A DNA stretch of 64,000 nt from Homarus americanus (GCF_018991925.1 NW_024744357.1:2544046-2608045), one strand, 5' to 3'; positions 12,801 to 20,846 are shown, counted from the stretch's first letter. Notes: a model not told the origin generated them from the sequence alone. Program-made: numbers and translations.

Positions 12801-14763
12801 GCCTCTCTCGACCGCCTGAGTGCTGTTTGGCCACTTGGGCACCACTAATGGTGTCTCAAGAATGTCATTAACCTGTAGATTTGACAGAGAAGCAATGTAA
12901 GGAGGCTCAGTCTTGAGTTCATTCCTCCAGTTAATCATGGAATGATAGTTTTTTGCTTGCCACTTTAGTTTTGGAGTCACCACCTTTCTCATGTTGACTA
13001 CAGGAGGCACATCCTCATTCCCATCTCCATCTTTACCCTCCTCATCAGTATAGTTTAACAAATTCTCGTCAACAGCAGCATCAGAATCTTCCTCCTCCTC
13101 TTCAGATCTGCCAGTGCATTCTTCCTTTGCTGATTCTCCTCTCTAATTTTTCTTATCATTGAGACAGCTTTTTCTCTAACAGTCATGTCCTCATCTGCAC
13201 ACATACCAAGAAGAAGTTGATCTGTGTGGGCGAAGTATGCATTTCTCTGGACAGCCTTCTTCACTATCGTCTCCTCCTCACTATTCAGGTGTTTCATATA
13301 TAGCAGGGACTGGAATACGTTCCTTGAGCCGTGTGTTACGTAAGGGTGTATCTTGATGTAAAACCACATTGGAGCACTGAACTTTATTATTGTAATGACA
13401 ATTCTTTTCAACTCATGGCTGGGTCTTGATGTTGCTACATACAGCCTGAGGATTCTACTCCATAAGGTGTTCCACCTTGACACACAGGGAGGACCTGGCT
13501 CAATAGCAGCCAAGTCATCTTCAACAACACCTGTGATAACTCCTTTACAAATCCTATACAGGTATTTCTGATCCCAGGACAGATCTTTCTCCACTTCATC
13601 ATTAAACACAGGGAAATCAGGGAAACTGACTGGCTGGAAGGCGACAACTGGAAGCTCAGACAAAGACTCCTTGATCTGCTTTCCAATGGGACCACGCCAA
13701 TGCTCAGGACCACTTGGTTTACCATCATAGTGATAAAAAACTGCGCGGAAAGGCAGCTCATTTCCGTGAAGCTGACATATGAAATAATGGAGCGGGTGAC
13801 CAAGTAACATTTCAAGATGATGAATGACTCCATTTTCTGATCCTACATTTACATTGGTTCCATCACAACCAACACACACAATGGGCTGCTGGGTTAGATT
13901 TTTCTCCACTAGAAACTCGTGAATAGTTTTGGCAATCTACTTTCCGTGTCCAGTCTTGGGAGTCACATGTGTGAGATATTCATTGCCAGGCTCAACCATG
14001 ATGACATAATGATCTTTCACCATCATCCTCGAACTCCATTTCTCGGTCTTCTCATTCTTTATCATCACACGAGTGGCGGTCTTCTTACCATCAAAATAGA
14101 GTGACGTCAAATTATCTAAACTAGCCATCTCAATTTCTTGCCTCTTAAACAAGACAACTTAAATGAAATAAGAGATATGAAAAAAAAGTTGATAAACACT
14201 GAACAGAACATTGCACCGCCACAGCGGCTGTTTGGCTAGTACTGTAGGTAAATTTAAAAATTTCAGTAGAAAATGCGGCAGACTAAACCTCGACATATCA
14301 GTTTCAAATTTGGCATGGAGTCTTAGATATGTATAAGGAACAATGCCTGAAGAGTGCAGCTTTGAGCAAAATTTCACTGCCCCCTAAAGTACAGTATATA
14401 TTCTAGTAATTATCTGGTTTATTTTCTATTATTATGGCACCCATAGGTCATAAATACACTGTATATACCGACAAACCTCACATTTTTTCAATGCTTATTC
14501 AGTTTTTCTTTTTCAGCATTGGTCAGCTCATCATTGAAATATATCCAGTACAGTAAATGCTTTAATTCAGTAGACTGGTATTATTTTGATCACATTGTAG
14601 TGATTATCAAAATGATTGAGGTTTATATTCACCTTATACCTGCTGGAAATCCAGTGTTGCTTTGGTTCCTCGAGTAGTCTAGTATAACAAATTATTTCAT
14701 GAGAACTAAACATGGTTAATTTAACCTTTTGAAGAAATTGTAAATATGTTGTCAGGTAGGCGT

Positions 14764-14809
<46 letters not shown>

Positions 14810-17800
14810 ATAATAATAATAATGATCAACGATTTATTGAAAAAGTTCAGCAGCCCGTAGGCTGAAAATATACATTAGACAAAAATTACTTTTTACATAC
14901 AAGTACATGGGTGGGTGGGTTGTTTAACAAAAGCTTTAATTACTAAAAGGAGAAGGAACATGAATTGGACATAAAAATTATTATACGTACTGTAGTTTGC
15001 AGTTGATGGCCGGACTGGTCTCTTGCCCTACTGTGTGTGTGTGTGTGTGCATGCAGGGGCAGATCCAGGAATATCAAAAGGGGGGGTCCAAGAAGTGGAT
15101 GGGGGAACATGTTCATTTTGAAGCCATGTACACTTGATATTAGGAGATATTCTAAGGTCAATAGTAAATACTTTTTACAATACAAAAATGCCTGAGTACA
15201 ATACAAAAATGCCTGAGTACAATACTGCATTAAAGAAAAAGTATTGGAATTTTCTGATAAAGGAGTGGGGTCCGGACCCCCAGGACACCCCCCCCACCCT
15301 GGATCTGCCTCTGGTGTGCATACATGCATGTGTGTGTCTGTGTTTTATCAGGAAATGTAATTACTGTATTAACTTTTTCCAACAATCAAAGTTAATGGTT
15401 GTTTTTGTTCTTTCCTACAGTAATGTGTGATGTGTCCTTCGTCAACAGTATTCCTATTATTGCTCAGAACCCGAAAGTCACCGCCATCAACTCCTGCATT
15501 GAGGTCGATCTAACGGGCCAGGTTGTGTCAGACTCCATTGGTACCAGGATGTATTCAGGTCAGAGCCAAGATGTGTTTTAGAGCCTGGAGGTACTCAGAG
15601 ATAGCATGTACTTAGTGAGGATTTACTCAGAGATGGGATACATACAAGATACCCTTTGAAAATATAATCTGAATAGCAGCAATTTCAACCCCGATGTTTA
15701 GATTGAGAGTTTTCTCCTTATATTCCTAGCAATAATATTTCTGGGGAAGGTGACATCAGAGCTGTAACTTATAAATACCTAAATGTACTGACATAATAAG
15801 CTTACACTAACTTTGTTGTAGTATTAATATGTCAAGACACAAATATTTGCAACTACCTGTACTAATCATTAAGCATCAAAAGACAGGGATGATTAGTGGA
15901 ATACAATATACAACAAGCTTGCAGAATAAGTGAAAATATGCAAGTCCATGAGTGATGCATTATGTCTCCTCAAAGATAAGACTCTTTACTCTATATTGTA
16001 CAGGGTGTCTCATAGGTCCTAGATCATAACAAAAGAATGAAGAGGGGTAACAATATTAACACCATCAGAAAATTTCAATACTTTTTCTCTGATGAAGTAA
16101 TGTACTCAGGCATTTTTGTTTAGTAAAAAGTACTGTACAGTTGGTCCTCACATTACGCGGTTAATGTAACCCGGAGGGTCCCGCGGAAAGTGAGGAACGT
16201 GGAAAGTGAACAACATAACATATAGGATTAATTGAAATGGAGTCCAGGCCGATCCCCAAACTCCACTTTTTGATGACACACAACTATGTTGTAGTAAAAA
16301 TTTTATCTTAACTTTATGATGGTATGAAAAAACAAGTAATATAGAAGAGGTTAGGTTAGGAAAGATAAAGGTTAACATAGGAAAAATAAAGAATAGGTTA
16401 AAAAACTAAAAATTTTGTGTAACACTTACGGTAGTAGAAGAGATGGGTCGGCATACGGGGATGGAGGCTGGTTCCGAGGCAGAGGGCAGATTACTGGCCC
16501 TCAGGTGAATCACCATTACTAGGTGAATCATCATCACTGTCACTTACAGTTGTCAGGGCTTCCCTGACAAATCCCTCAAAGTCAACTTCACTGTCACTAT
16601 CACTGGCTTGGGCTGGCTGTGGTGGGTTGCGGGTGAAGAAATCTGTTATGCTTTGCTGACGGCTGGCGTTGATGTTGTCGTGATACACCTTGATGTACGG
16701 CTCCATAGCCTGCACCAGCCGGTTATGGAAGACTTCATAGCGGTCATCGTCATTGTCGCGGGAAAGGAAGGACTTCATCTTCTCTGCACACTCCATGGCA
16801 CCCTTAATATCACTATGACTTAAATTGTGTTCTTCGGAGACTGACGCACCTTCTTCCTCCTCTTCACTGACGTGTTCTTCTTCCATCATCTCGTCGGCAG
16901 TCACTTCAGGATCTCTGATCACCTCCAGGATGTCGTCGTTGGTGGTCTCGGAGAAGCCTGGAACTGTAACAGTCTGCGCAGCTTCTCTGGCAAGGTCCAC
17001 TGCTACTGCAACAGTCTGAACCTCACCAGTCACAGATTGACTCCTCCTCTCACCTGGTATTCCATGCAACACATGTCTCCATGCGTGACGAATTGTAGCA
17101 ATAGACAGCTGATCCCATGACTCCACCAAGATGTCCACAGCTTTCTTGATGTTAAATATTCTCCAGAATTGTTTGAAGAGTATTTTTTGCTGTTCTAACC
17201 GTTGTTCCTCATCTTCGTCGCTCTTGCTATCGGTGGTGGTGTCACTCAGGTCACGCAACTCTTCCCTGGTGTTGGTGTAGTCGTTCAGGAGCTGGAATTT
17301 TTTTGTTGAGAATGCAGCTTGCACATTGCAAATCAACTCCTGGTCCATGGGCTGTAATATAGACGTAGTGTTGGGAGGAAGGAAGACCACTTTTACGTTG
17401 GGGTGACGATCTAACAGTAGGGGCGAGTGTCCTGGTGCGTTGTCCAGCAGCAACAAAATATTAAATGGGACATTCTGTTGCTCACAGAATTTCTTTACAT
17501 CGGGAACAAAACAGTCATCAAACCAGGAGAGGGACAGTGTAGAGAACATCCATGCCTTACGTGCTGTCAGCCAGTGGACATTTAGCTTGGTCATGTCCAT
17601 GGTTTTGTAGGCGTGCGGCTTGCGGGCTGTGTGGATCACCGATAACTTGAGCTTACAGGTACCGGAGGCATTGGTGGCAAACAGGACGGTGATGCGTTCC
17701 TTCTGCATTTTCCGGCCCCGAATCCTGCTGGCATTCTTCACAATGTAGGACTTGGAAGGTAGTTTTCTCCAGAAAAGACCAGATTCGTCCATGTTAAACA

Positions 17801-20036
17801 CCTGGTCGTCACTGTACTGTCCTTCCTCCATAATCTCACGTAAAAACGGAGGAAATTCCCGAGCCGCAGCACGATCAGCACTCGCTTCTTCACCACCAAT
17901 GTTTATATTGGTGATCTTGTTCCGGATCTTAAACCTCTGTAACCACCCAGAGGAAGCAGTAAAGGGTTTGGGCTCTGTAATTCCCATCTTTCGTGCCACT
18001 GCCATGTACAGTTCACGTGCGTAGTCCTTCACAGAGCGCGTGTCGACCGCCATGTTCCGTCGCGCCTGACGCACCAAGTACCTCACAAGTAATTTTTCTG
18101 TCTTGAGAAGCACCTGGTTGTGAAAATACTTGATCATAGAAGCACCTGCAGACTTTGTGATTTTCATGTGCTCTTTGATCTTGGCTGCATCCTTCTTGAT
18201 CGTGCGAATCGTAGATTCGTTGACGCCATGCTGGCGCGCGAGATCAACTTGCCGTGTTCCTTTCTCCAAATCTTGAATAATTTGGTACTTCACCTCGTAG
18301 CTTAAGGAACGTCGTGTCCTCTTTGGCTTAGTGCCGCTGGGTCCAGGTAAGGAAAGGTTTTTCTCTGGGGGTGGTGGTCCGGCGGAAGCCATTTTACGGA
18401 ACAATGGATGCGCGTTAACACGGAGTGGCCTTGAGGGATGAGACTGTCGCGGCTAGGTCAAGCGTCGTCTCTCCTCCCTCCCTCCCCCGGGTGGACACGT
18501 CATAATACTTTAAGCCAATTACAGCTAGCAGCAGAGGAGGGTAGGGATGCATGGCCAATCACAGGTCTTGTACGTCATATGACGTCAGTGATAACGCAAG
18601 AAAGACACACTGCGCAACCTTACCGCGCCGCTTGCCCAAGCGGAGGGAGGAGGAGGAAGAGGCAGGCAGGCGGGCAGGCGGGTGGCGCGTGGCGCGTGGG
18701 GATAATCTAAAAATAGCGTCGCGCCGGACACTCTCCGTGTAATGGCGTTCGCGACCGCGGAATGTGAAAATGTTAGGTTCTGGCAAGGCACCGCGGTAAC
18801 GGTGAAACGCGGAATGCGGGACCGCTTAATGTGAGCACCAACTGTAATTACAATAGACCTCAGAATATCTCCTAATATGAAGTGCACAAGGCTTCAAAAT
18901 GGTCTCAGCCCCCCTTGATATTCCTGAATCTGCCCCTGGGATGACTCCCTCCCCTAATCCTACCCCCATCTCTAGCTGTTGCTGAAATGGCGAGCAGGCA
19001 TACCAACTAATGATGATGCACTGAGGATCATTTCAGCTAGGCTTTCAAACTGCAGCGACGGAAAATCTAATGATACTTTTTTAGGTTAAGTTAGAATATG
19101 ATATAGTAAGTTACAGTACATTAAATTAGGTTAAGTTAGAGTTGGGTATGTTTGATAAAACTAAATTGAATTATGTTACAGTACTTGAAATAGATTACAT
19201 TGTTAAAAATAAATTAAATGTGAAATTTGGTTCCATTACAGTAGGTTATGCCATGTTGTGTTGGAAGCTGTTACATTAAATTAGGTTAAATTATGTTAAA
19301 ATAGATTGAATAATGTGAAATTTGGTTCCATTGTTTTTAGTTATATTTTGTGAACTTAGTTTATGTTAGATTAGGTTAAGTTACACTCCACCTGCTACAC
19401 CCACAGGTGTTGGAGGGCAAGTAGACTTTATCCGAGGGGCAGCAGTGTGCAGTGATGGTCAGGGAAAGCCCATCTTGGCCATGCCCTCTGTCACTTCCAG
19501 GGGCGAGTCCAAGATTGTGCCTTTCCTTAAACAAGGTTTGTATGAAGGAGAATTTGTGAAATATCCTGTTATTATGTTTTGGGATTAACATATCAAAAAT
19601 AATGTTTAGGAGCTAACAAGACCAAAAATTAGGTGTTCAAGGGATAATATCTAACAGATTAATTTCTCAGAAATTTTGTTTCAAGAAAAGCTCAGTAACA
19701 TTCATCATCTGACTCCTTTGCATTGCTTCATTTCACACTGAAATGTACTAATTAATAACTACTGTACTATATTTGTTATATCATCTAACAGTCTTGGCTT
19801 ATCTAAGAGATTTTTATATCATCTAACACCTTTGAATCATTGCAGGAGCAGGTGTGGTGACCACCCGGGCACATGTACACTACATGGTGACAGAGTGGGG
19901 AATTGCTTATTTGTTTGGTAAGAACCTCCGCCAGAGAGCCTATGAGCTCATCAGAATATCTCACCCTGATCACCGAGAGTCTCTGGAAAAGGCAGCATTT
20001 GAGCGGCTTAACTGTATGCCCACCAAGGAATTGTAG
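740..20036 (+). CDS. 4-hydroxybutyrate/acetyl-CoA transferase family gene, eight exons, 5'-partial
   Basis: Joining 740-892, 5206-5354, 8625-8720, 9227-9410, 12140-12355, 15421-15558, 19407-19535 and 19846-20036 gives 417 codons and a TAG stop, with every junction GT-AG and in phase. The protein reads as a family I (AarC/4-hydroxybutyrate CoA-transferase, acetyl-CoA hydrolase) enzyme, which moves CoA between acyl-CoA and a short carboxylate; animal members are usually mitochondrial. Landmarks in order are VFVHGAAATP, FLSEIPLLF, VSPPDKHGFCSLG, the G-I-G-N-I-P loop, the INSCIEVDLTGQV block that carries the family's catalytic glutamate, GGQVDFIRGA, and the C-terminal VTEWGIAYLFGK. Family members are about 450-480 residues, so roughly 40-60 N-terminal residues, including any mitochondrial presequence, lie left of the window. 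No stop or frameshift interrupts the exons, so the gene looks functional. Introns are loaded with mobile elements, and intron 2 carries a splice-donor minisatellite. The exact substrate cannot be told from sequence. Confidence 0.93.
893..1659. other. Intron 1, first part; no element recognised
   Basis: AT-rich, with several TTAGGTTAA-like strings between 910 and 1080. A short open stretch at 1200-1454 resembles nothing I know. Confidence 0.4.
1660..2266 (+). mobile_element. LINE 3' end, 5'-truncated
   Basis: The reading TWSSSLNATQRKHLENVQKR and its continuation to about 2025 (RHHNRIQPIRARTDRYKNS) is the carboxy-terminal tail typical of non-LTR reverse transcriptases. It is followed by a short 3' UTR with TATTTTCAGCCTTCTGGCTG and an (ATT)n tail. 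The same 3' UTR occurs on the minus strand at 14807-14880, which supports a dispersed LINE family. Only the 3' end is present, as expected for 5' truncation. Confidence 0.75.
2239..2267 (+). repeat. (ATT)n microsatellite tail of the LINE
   Basis: TTATTATTATTATCATTATTATTATG directly follows the LINE 3' UTR and probably formed as its reverse-transcription tail. Confidence 0.7.
2310..3503 (+). mobile_element. Reverse transcriptase fragment (unclassified retroelement)
   Basis: One long open frame encodes about 400 residues of a reverse transcriptase N-terminal and finger/palm region. It contains LIPLDKNPGCRPIGVGEVLR, LLVDASNAFNILNRK and STEGTTQGDPILMAMY, which match RT motifs 1-4 with the first catalytic aspartate in VDASNAF. 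About 10 residues seem missing after LNRK. The frame stops before the catalytic (Y/F)xDD box because a second LINE fragment begins at about 3507. Proteins with these exact motifs occur in many aquatic invertebrates, but I cannot assign the clade. The element is dead in this copy. Confidence 0.75.
3507..3812 (-). mobile_element. LINE RT C-terminal fragment, minus strand
   Basis: On the minus strand the frame reads NRRARGDLIKVYKHLRGHYS, VDARPTRGHSSRLKKPQVQK and FFGMRVVNSWNNLPE. This is the conserved tail found after the RT domain in CR1/L2-like non-LTR elements. Related fragments occur at 29850-30100 and 36950-37120. It abuts the plus-strand RT fragment with no gap, so one insertion or rearrangement truncated the other. 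Confidence 0.75.
3813..5205. other. Intron 1, last part; nothing recognised
   Basis: No coding similarity seen. There is an uninterrupted run of about twelve G near 4162. The stretch 4613-4930 has the even base composition of an old dispersed repeat, but no termini were found. Confidence 0.35.
5206..5354 (+). CDS. CoA-transferase exon carrying the minisatellite progenitor
   Basis: Starts after TTTCAACAG and encodes GIFRSNSFFIGPNCRAAISE and then FLSEIPLLFHRHIIDIDVAL, ending VQ. It ends CGTCCAG|GTAAAT in phase 0. The next exon begins GTATCACCACCAGAC (VSPPD), restoring the family motif DVALVQVSPPDKHGF. The native donor has A at +5, a weak feature. The 30-bp units that follow are copies of this exon's last seven codons plus the donor. 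Confidence 0.9.
5364..6924 (+). repeat. 30-bp minisatellite built from an exon end plus its 5' splice site (~50 units)
   Basis: The unit is GTTGATGTGGCACTTGTTCA followed by G|GTGAGGTGT or G|GTGAAGTGT. It matches the upstream exon end (GATATTGACGTAGCACTCGT then CCAG|GTAAATGGC) codon for codon: VDVALVQ then VRC/VKC against IDVALVQ then VNG. The first ten units are exactly 30 bp, with GT donors preserved at 5385, 5415, 5445, 5475, 5505, 5535, 5565 and 5595; units nine and ten have lost GT. From about 5655 small indels break the register, but CAGGTGA cores recur to 6924. Because 30 is divisible by three, the early units read through without a stop in the exon's frame. Long frames on both strands here (VDVALVQ and HQHTSPEQVP repeats) are by-products of the repeat. 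Confidence 0.95.
6925..8624. other. Intron 2, remainder; no gene
   Basis: AT-rich with many TACAGTA/TACTGTA heptamers. A short inverted repeat lies at 8351-8403. Ends in a good polypyrimidine tract (CTGTTTCTGTTTTTTCAG). Confidence 0.45.
8351..8403. repeat. Short inverted repeat, 15-bp perfect arms
   Basis: TGTAAATGGTTTATA at 8351-8365 is the exact reverse complement of TATAAACCATTTACA at 8389-8403, with a 23-bp loop that extends the pairing through GTAACC/GGTTAT. It could be a tiny MITE or a hairpin. Confidence 0.7.
8625..8720 (+). CDS. CoA-transferase exon
   Basis: Follows TTTTTTCAG. Encodes VSPPDKHGFCSLGTSVDCAR and then AAVQNAKHIIGQ, ending GGCCAG|GTAACA. 32 codons, phase 0 at both ends. 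VSPPDxHGxxSLG is a signature of the family. Confidence 0.93.
9035..9088 (+). repeat. Dispersed ~50-bp repeat, possible LINE 3' tail
   Basis: CTAACGGCTAACAAGCCGAT followed by CAGTGGTGAAGAGGATAAAA and GTAAA. The same block occurs at 24117-24174 and 37066-37120, the last directly downstream of a LINE RT tail, so it is probably that family's 3' end. Confidence 0.6.
9227..9410 (+). CDS. CoA-transferase exon
   Basis: Follows TGTGTAG. Encodes VNPCMPRTFGDGVIHKSHFD and on to VVNGATLQM, ending ATGG|GTATGT with one base of a split glycine codon. NPxMPRTxGDxxIH is the conserved core strand of the N-terminal domain. Confidence 0.93.
9411..10689. other. Intron 4, first part; nothing recognised
   Basis: AT-rich sequence with no coding similarity or termini I can define. 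Confidence 0.35.
10690..10900. repeat. Fragment of the 56980-58160 Tigger-like family
   Basis: TTTTTACTCAGTTACACGCA through TACTATGGTAGAGCAGGGA parallels 57605-57835, sharing CATACTGTGAAAAAA, GAGAGCGCAGAG and GTTACTATGGT at the same spacing. Neither terminal repeat is visible here. Confidence 0.6.
11305..11870 (+). mobile_element. Possible LTR of a Gypsy-type retrotransposon
   Basis: The stretch begins TGTTACGAGTTGGGG and ends GATCATGACA, giving TG...CA ends. It contains a TATA box (ACTATAAAAGGG near 11391). Directly after it comes ATTGGTGGCGGGGTTCAT, which resembles the primer-binding leader of many arthropod Gypsy elements. No second LTR, gag or pol is seen before the next exon at 12140, so this would be a truncated copy. 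LTR identity is inferred. Confidence 0.4.
12140..12355 (+). CDS. CoA-transferase exon
   Basis: Follows GCATTACAG. Encodes (G)IGNIPDAVLASLRGHKDLG, then HSEMFSDGVVDLVEAG and IVGSFLVGTRKLFDFVDNNP, ending GTTG|GTGAGT. GxGxIPxAV and HxExxSDGxxDL are hallmark blocks of the C-terminal CoA-transferase domain. A DNA transposon starts 38 bp beyond its donor. Confidence 0.94.
12394..14386 (-). mobile_element. 2-kb DNA transposon, hAT-like, with perfect 8-bp target duplication
   Basis: Terminal inverted repeats are TAGGGGGCAGGGAAA on the left and, reversed, TAGGGGGCAGTGAAA on the right. They are flanked by AAGTACAG at 12386-12393 and again at 14387-14394, an exact 8-bp direct repeat. Eight-base duplications and ends of the form YARNG are characteristic of the hAT superfamily. 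The element sits in intron 5 of the CoA-transferase gene in the opposite orientation and contains one decayed transposase-like gene. Confidence 0.85.
12666..14152 (-). pseudogene. Transposase-like pseudogene (hAT-like, family not placed)
   Basis: Starting at 14152 the frame reads through LYFDGKKTATRVM and YVIMVEPGNEYLTHVTP, meets a TAG at about 13937, then continues in the same frame with QQPIVCVGCDGTNVNVGSEN, ICQLHGNELPFRAVF, PCVSRWNTLWSRILRLYV and VTHGSRNVF. Near 13120 a frameshift moves the frame into the acidic EEEEED stretch and on to a TAA beyond 12666. CDGTNVNxG followed by CxLHxNELP and RWNT resembles the order of the second catalytic aspartate, the C/H pair and the RWNS motif of hAT transposases. 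That assignment is inference. Proteins with this CDGT/LHxNELP signature are common, unnamed and expanded in arthropods. About 490 residues remain; this copy cannot make a full protein. Confidence 0.7.
14763..14806. repeat. (GT)n microsatellite
   Basis: GCGTGCGTGTGCGTGTGTG and further TG units, directly abutting the (TAA)n start of the next repeat. Confidence 0.9.
14807..14900 (-). mobile_element. LINE 3' end on the minus strand
   Basis: (TAA)n followed by CGATTTATTGAAAAAGTTCA and CCCGTAGGCTGAAAATATAC is the reverse complement of the LINE 3' UTR at 2190-2260 with its (ATT)n tail. Only the terminal ~90 bp can be matched. Confidence 0.65.
15054..15313. mobile_element. hAT-type MITE, 260 bp
   Basis: Ends are CAGGGGCAGATCCAGG and CCTGGATCTGCCTCTG, inverted repeats matching at 15 of 16. 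The flanks share TGTGCAT on both sides, a 7-8-bp duplication typical of hAT. Inside is a 21-bp tandem duplication of ACAATACAAAAATGCCTGAG with T (15176-15218). A second copy is split by the Tigger element at 16138. Confidence 0.75.
15421..15558 (+). CDS. CoA-transferase exon with the catalytic glutamate block
   Basis: Follows CTTTCCTACAG. Encodes (V)MCDVSFVNSIPIIAQNPK, then INSCIEVDLTGQVVSDSIG and TRMYSG, ending TCAG|GTCAGA. The glutamate of NSCIEVDLTGQV aligns with the residue that forms the acyl-glutamyl/CoA thioester intermediate in this enzyme class. Confidence 0.93.
15559..16049. other. Intron 6, first part; nothing recognised
   Basis: No gene or element recognised. Confidence 0.35.
16138..18844 (-). 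mobile_element. Tigger (pogo/Tc1-mariner) transposon with uninterrupted transposase
   Basis: Ends are CAGTTGGTCCTCACATTACG and, reversed, CAGTTGGTGCTCACATTAAG; both are flanked by TA (16136-16137 and 18845-18846). The 2.7-kb body holds a 637-residue transposase on the minus strand. The terminal repeats differ at only two positions in the first 20, which points to a fairly young insertion, and no stop interrupts the gene. It lies in intron 6 of the CoA-transferase gene, antisense to it. Confidence 0.93.
16491..18404 (-). CDS. Tigger transposase (TIGD1-like), 637 residues
   Basis: A DDE/D transposase that would cut the element at its terminal repeats and insert it at TA. Residues about 30-75 (RRSLSYEVKYQIIQDLEKG, then VNESTIRTIKKDA) form the N-terminal pipsqueak/CENP-B helix-turn-helix. 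Residues about 100-165 form the second CENP-B-type DNA-binding domain. The catalytic triad is visible at D206 (FNMDESGLFW), D321 (LLLLDNAPGHS) and D354 (QPMDQELI), giving a DD32D spacing typical of pogo/Tigger. The C-terminal 130 residues are acidic and end in SPEGQ. The start could also be Met5 (MASAGPP). No stop or frameshift is seen, and the length matches full-length family members. Close relatives here are 31503-33402 (frameshifted) and 20847-21547 (internally deleted). Confidence 0.95.
   Translation of the reverse strand: MFRKMASAGPPPPEKNLSLPGPSGTKPKRTRRSLSYEVKYQIIQDLEKGTRQVDLARQHGVNESTIRTIKKDAAKIKEHMKITKSAGASMIKYFHNQVLLKTEKLLVRYLVRQARRNMAVDTRSVKDYARELYMAVARKMGITEPKPFTASSGWLQRFKIRNKITNINIGGEEASADRAAAREFPPFLREIMEEGQYSDDQVFNMDESGLFWRKLPSKSYIVKNASRIRGRKMQKERITVLFATNASGTCKLKLSVIHTARKPHAYKTMDMTKLNVHWLTARKAWMFSTLSLSWFDDCFVPDVKKFCEQQNVPFNILLLLDNAPGHSPLLLDRHPNVKVVFLPPNTTSILQPMDQELICNVQAAFSTKKFQLLNDYTNTREELRDLSDTTTDSKSDEDEEQRLEQQKILFKQFWRIFNIKKAVDILVESWDQLSIATIRHAWRHVLHGIPGERRSQSVTGEVQTVAVAVDLAREAAQTVTVPGFSETTNDDILEVIRDPEVTADEMMEEEHVSEEEEEGASVSEEHNLSHSDIKGAMECAEKMKSFLSRDNDDDRYEVFHNRLVQAMEPYIKVYHDNINASRQQSITDFFTRNPPQPAQASDSDSEVDFEGFVREALTTVSDSDDDSPSNGDSPEGQ
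19080..19385. repeat. Degenerate TTAGGTTAA-rich stretch
   Basis: Strings such as TTAGGTTAAGTTAGA, TTAAATTAGGTTAAGTTAGA and TTAGATTAGGTTAAGTTA recur at irregular spacing. The arthropod telomere unit is TTAGG, but units here are neither tandem nor regular, so this is more likely a simple-sequence relic. Confidence 0.4.
19407..19535 (+). CDS. CoA-transferase exon
   Basis: Follows ACACCCACAG. Encodes (G)VGGQVDFIRGAAVCSDGQ, then ILAMPSVTSRGESKIVPF, ending CAAG|GTTTGT. GGQxDFxRGA is the CoA-binding glycine motif of the family. Confidence 0.93.
19846..20036 (+). CDS. CoA-transferase terminal exon
   Basis: Follows TCATTGCAG. Encodes AGVVTTRAHVHYMVTEWGIA and on to RLNCMPTKEL, ending in TAG at 20034-20036. 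VVTTRxHVxYVVTEYGIAxLxG is the usual C-terminal block. A candidate polyadenylation signal AATAAA lies near 20344. Confidence 0.94.
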
Positions 20037-20846
20037 TTCTGTGGTCTGAATATTAAGATACATTTAGGTAAATGATACAGGAATCAAGGGCATTGTAGTT
20101 AACTGATTCAGAATTTAACAGAAATGATTCAGAGGTTAACAGTCTATAAATTAAATGATTCAGAGTTTAACAAAATTTTAGTTAATTTGCTTAAAGTTCA
20201 AGGGACCTATAGCTAAATTTGTTGTACTGTATATGATCCAGAGTTCGAGGGATTACCAGTGAAATGATTGAGGGTTCAAGGGACTTTTAACCAAAAAAAA
20301 AAAAAATCCTATATAGTTTGGGGAGAAGTACATATAAATTTTAATAAACACGACAAAATATAATAAATATATTAGGGCAGTCAATAAGTGCTGTCTGCTG
20401 TTCCTGAAAAGAAAACTGGGGGTTGTTTTTTTAACGTACATTTTTTTTTACTACTGTGCATCAAAATAAAAGAAGCAGATATGAGTAATGCATTTATTAC
20501 AGAAATGAAATACTTACTGTTAGATGTCAAAGGGAGATGCTATGAGAGTAAACCAATGTAGTATAAGGATATAATATTTATTTTTTAATGTATTGTGACA
20601 GGGAGCATGTCTGAGTGGATCAAGATACGCTATGTTAATCTTAGTTTTTATGACACTTTGAATATTACAGAGCAGGCCAGGGAGGTAAAAGATATGTATT
20701 ATTTTTATTTCTGGACTGTCTTTTGAATATCTTTTGATACTACTGAAATCATTCATCAAGAAAATTAATTGGTGAAAGTTCAGTACTGTGCAGTATTCCC
20801 TGACAATTGTCAAATATGAATACAATCTGATAGTTGTGTGCCAATA
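20037..20846. other. 3' UTR and intergenic DNA
   Basis: Repeated phrases such as GATTCAGAGTTTAAC and GATTCAGAGGTTAAC (20045-20285) make a loose 35-45-bp tandem array just after the stop. No further coding sequence is recognised. Confidence 0.4.

Larger units (their letters stand above)
16050..18940. mobile_element. Second hAT-type MITE copy, interrupted by a Tigger element
   Basis: Left part 16060-16135 (AGAAAATTTCAATACTTTTT, then ACTCAGGCATTTTTGTTTAG) and right part 18847-18940 (AATATCTCCTAATATGAAG, ending ATTCCTGAATCTGCCCCTG) together match the 15054-15313 MITE in reverse. The break falls at the TA where the Tigger element is inserted. The left terminal repeat is lost. Confidence 0.7.

Noticed and set aside
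19080..19385. Interstitial arthropod telomere repeat (TTAGG)n
   Set aside because: TTAGG strings are irregular and separated by unrelated AT-rich sequence; no tandem run.
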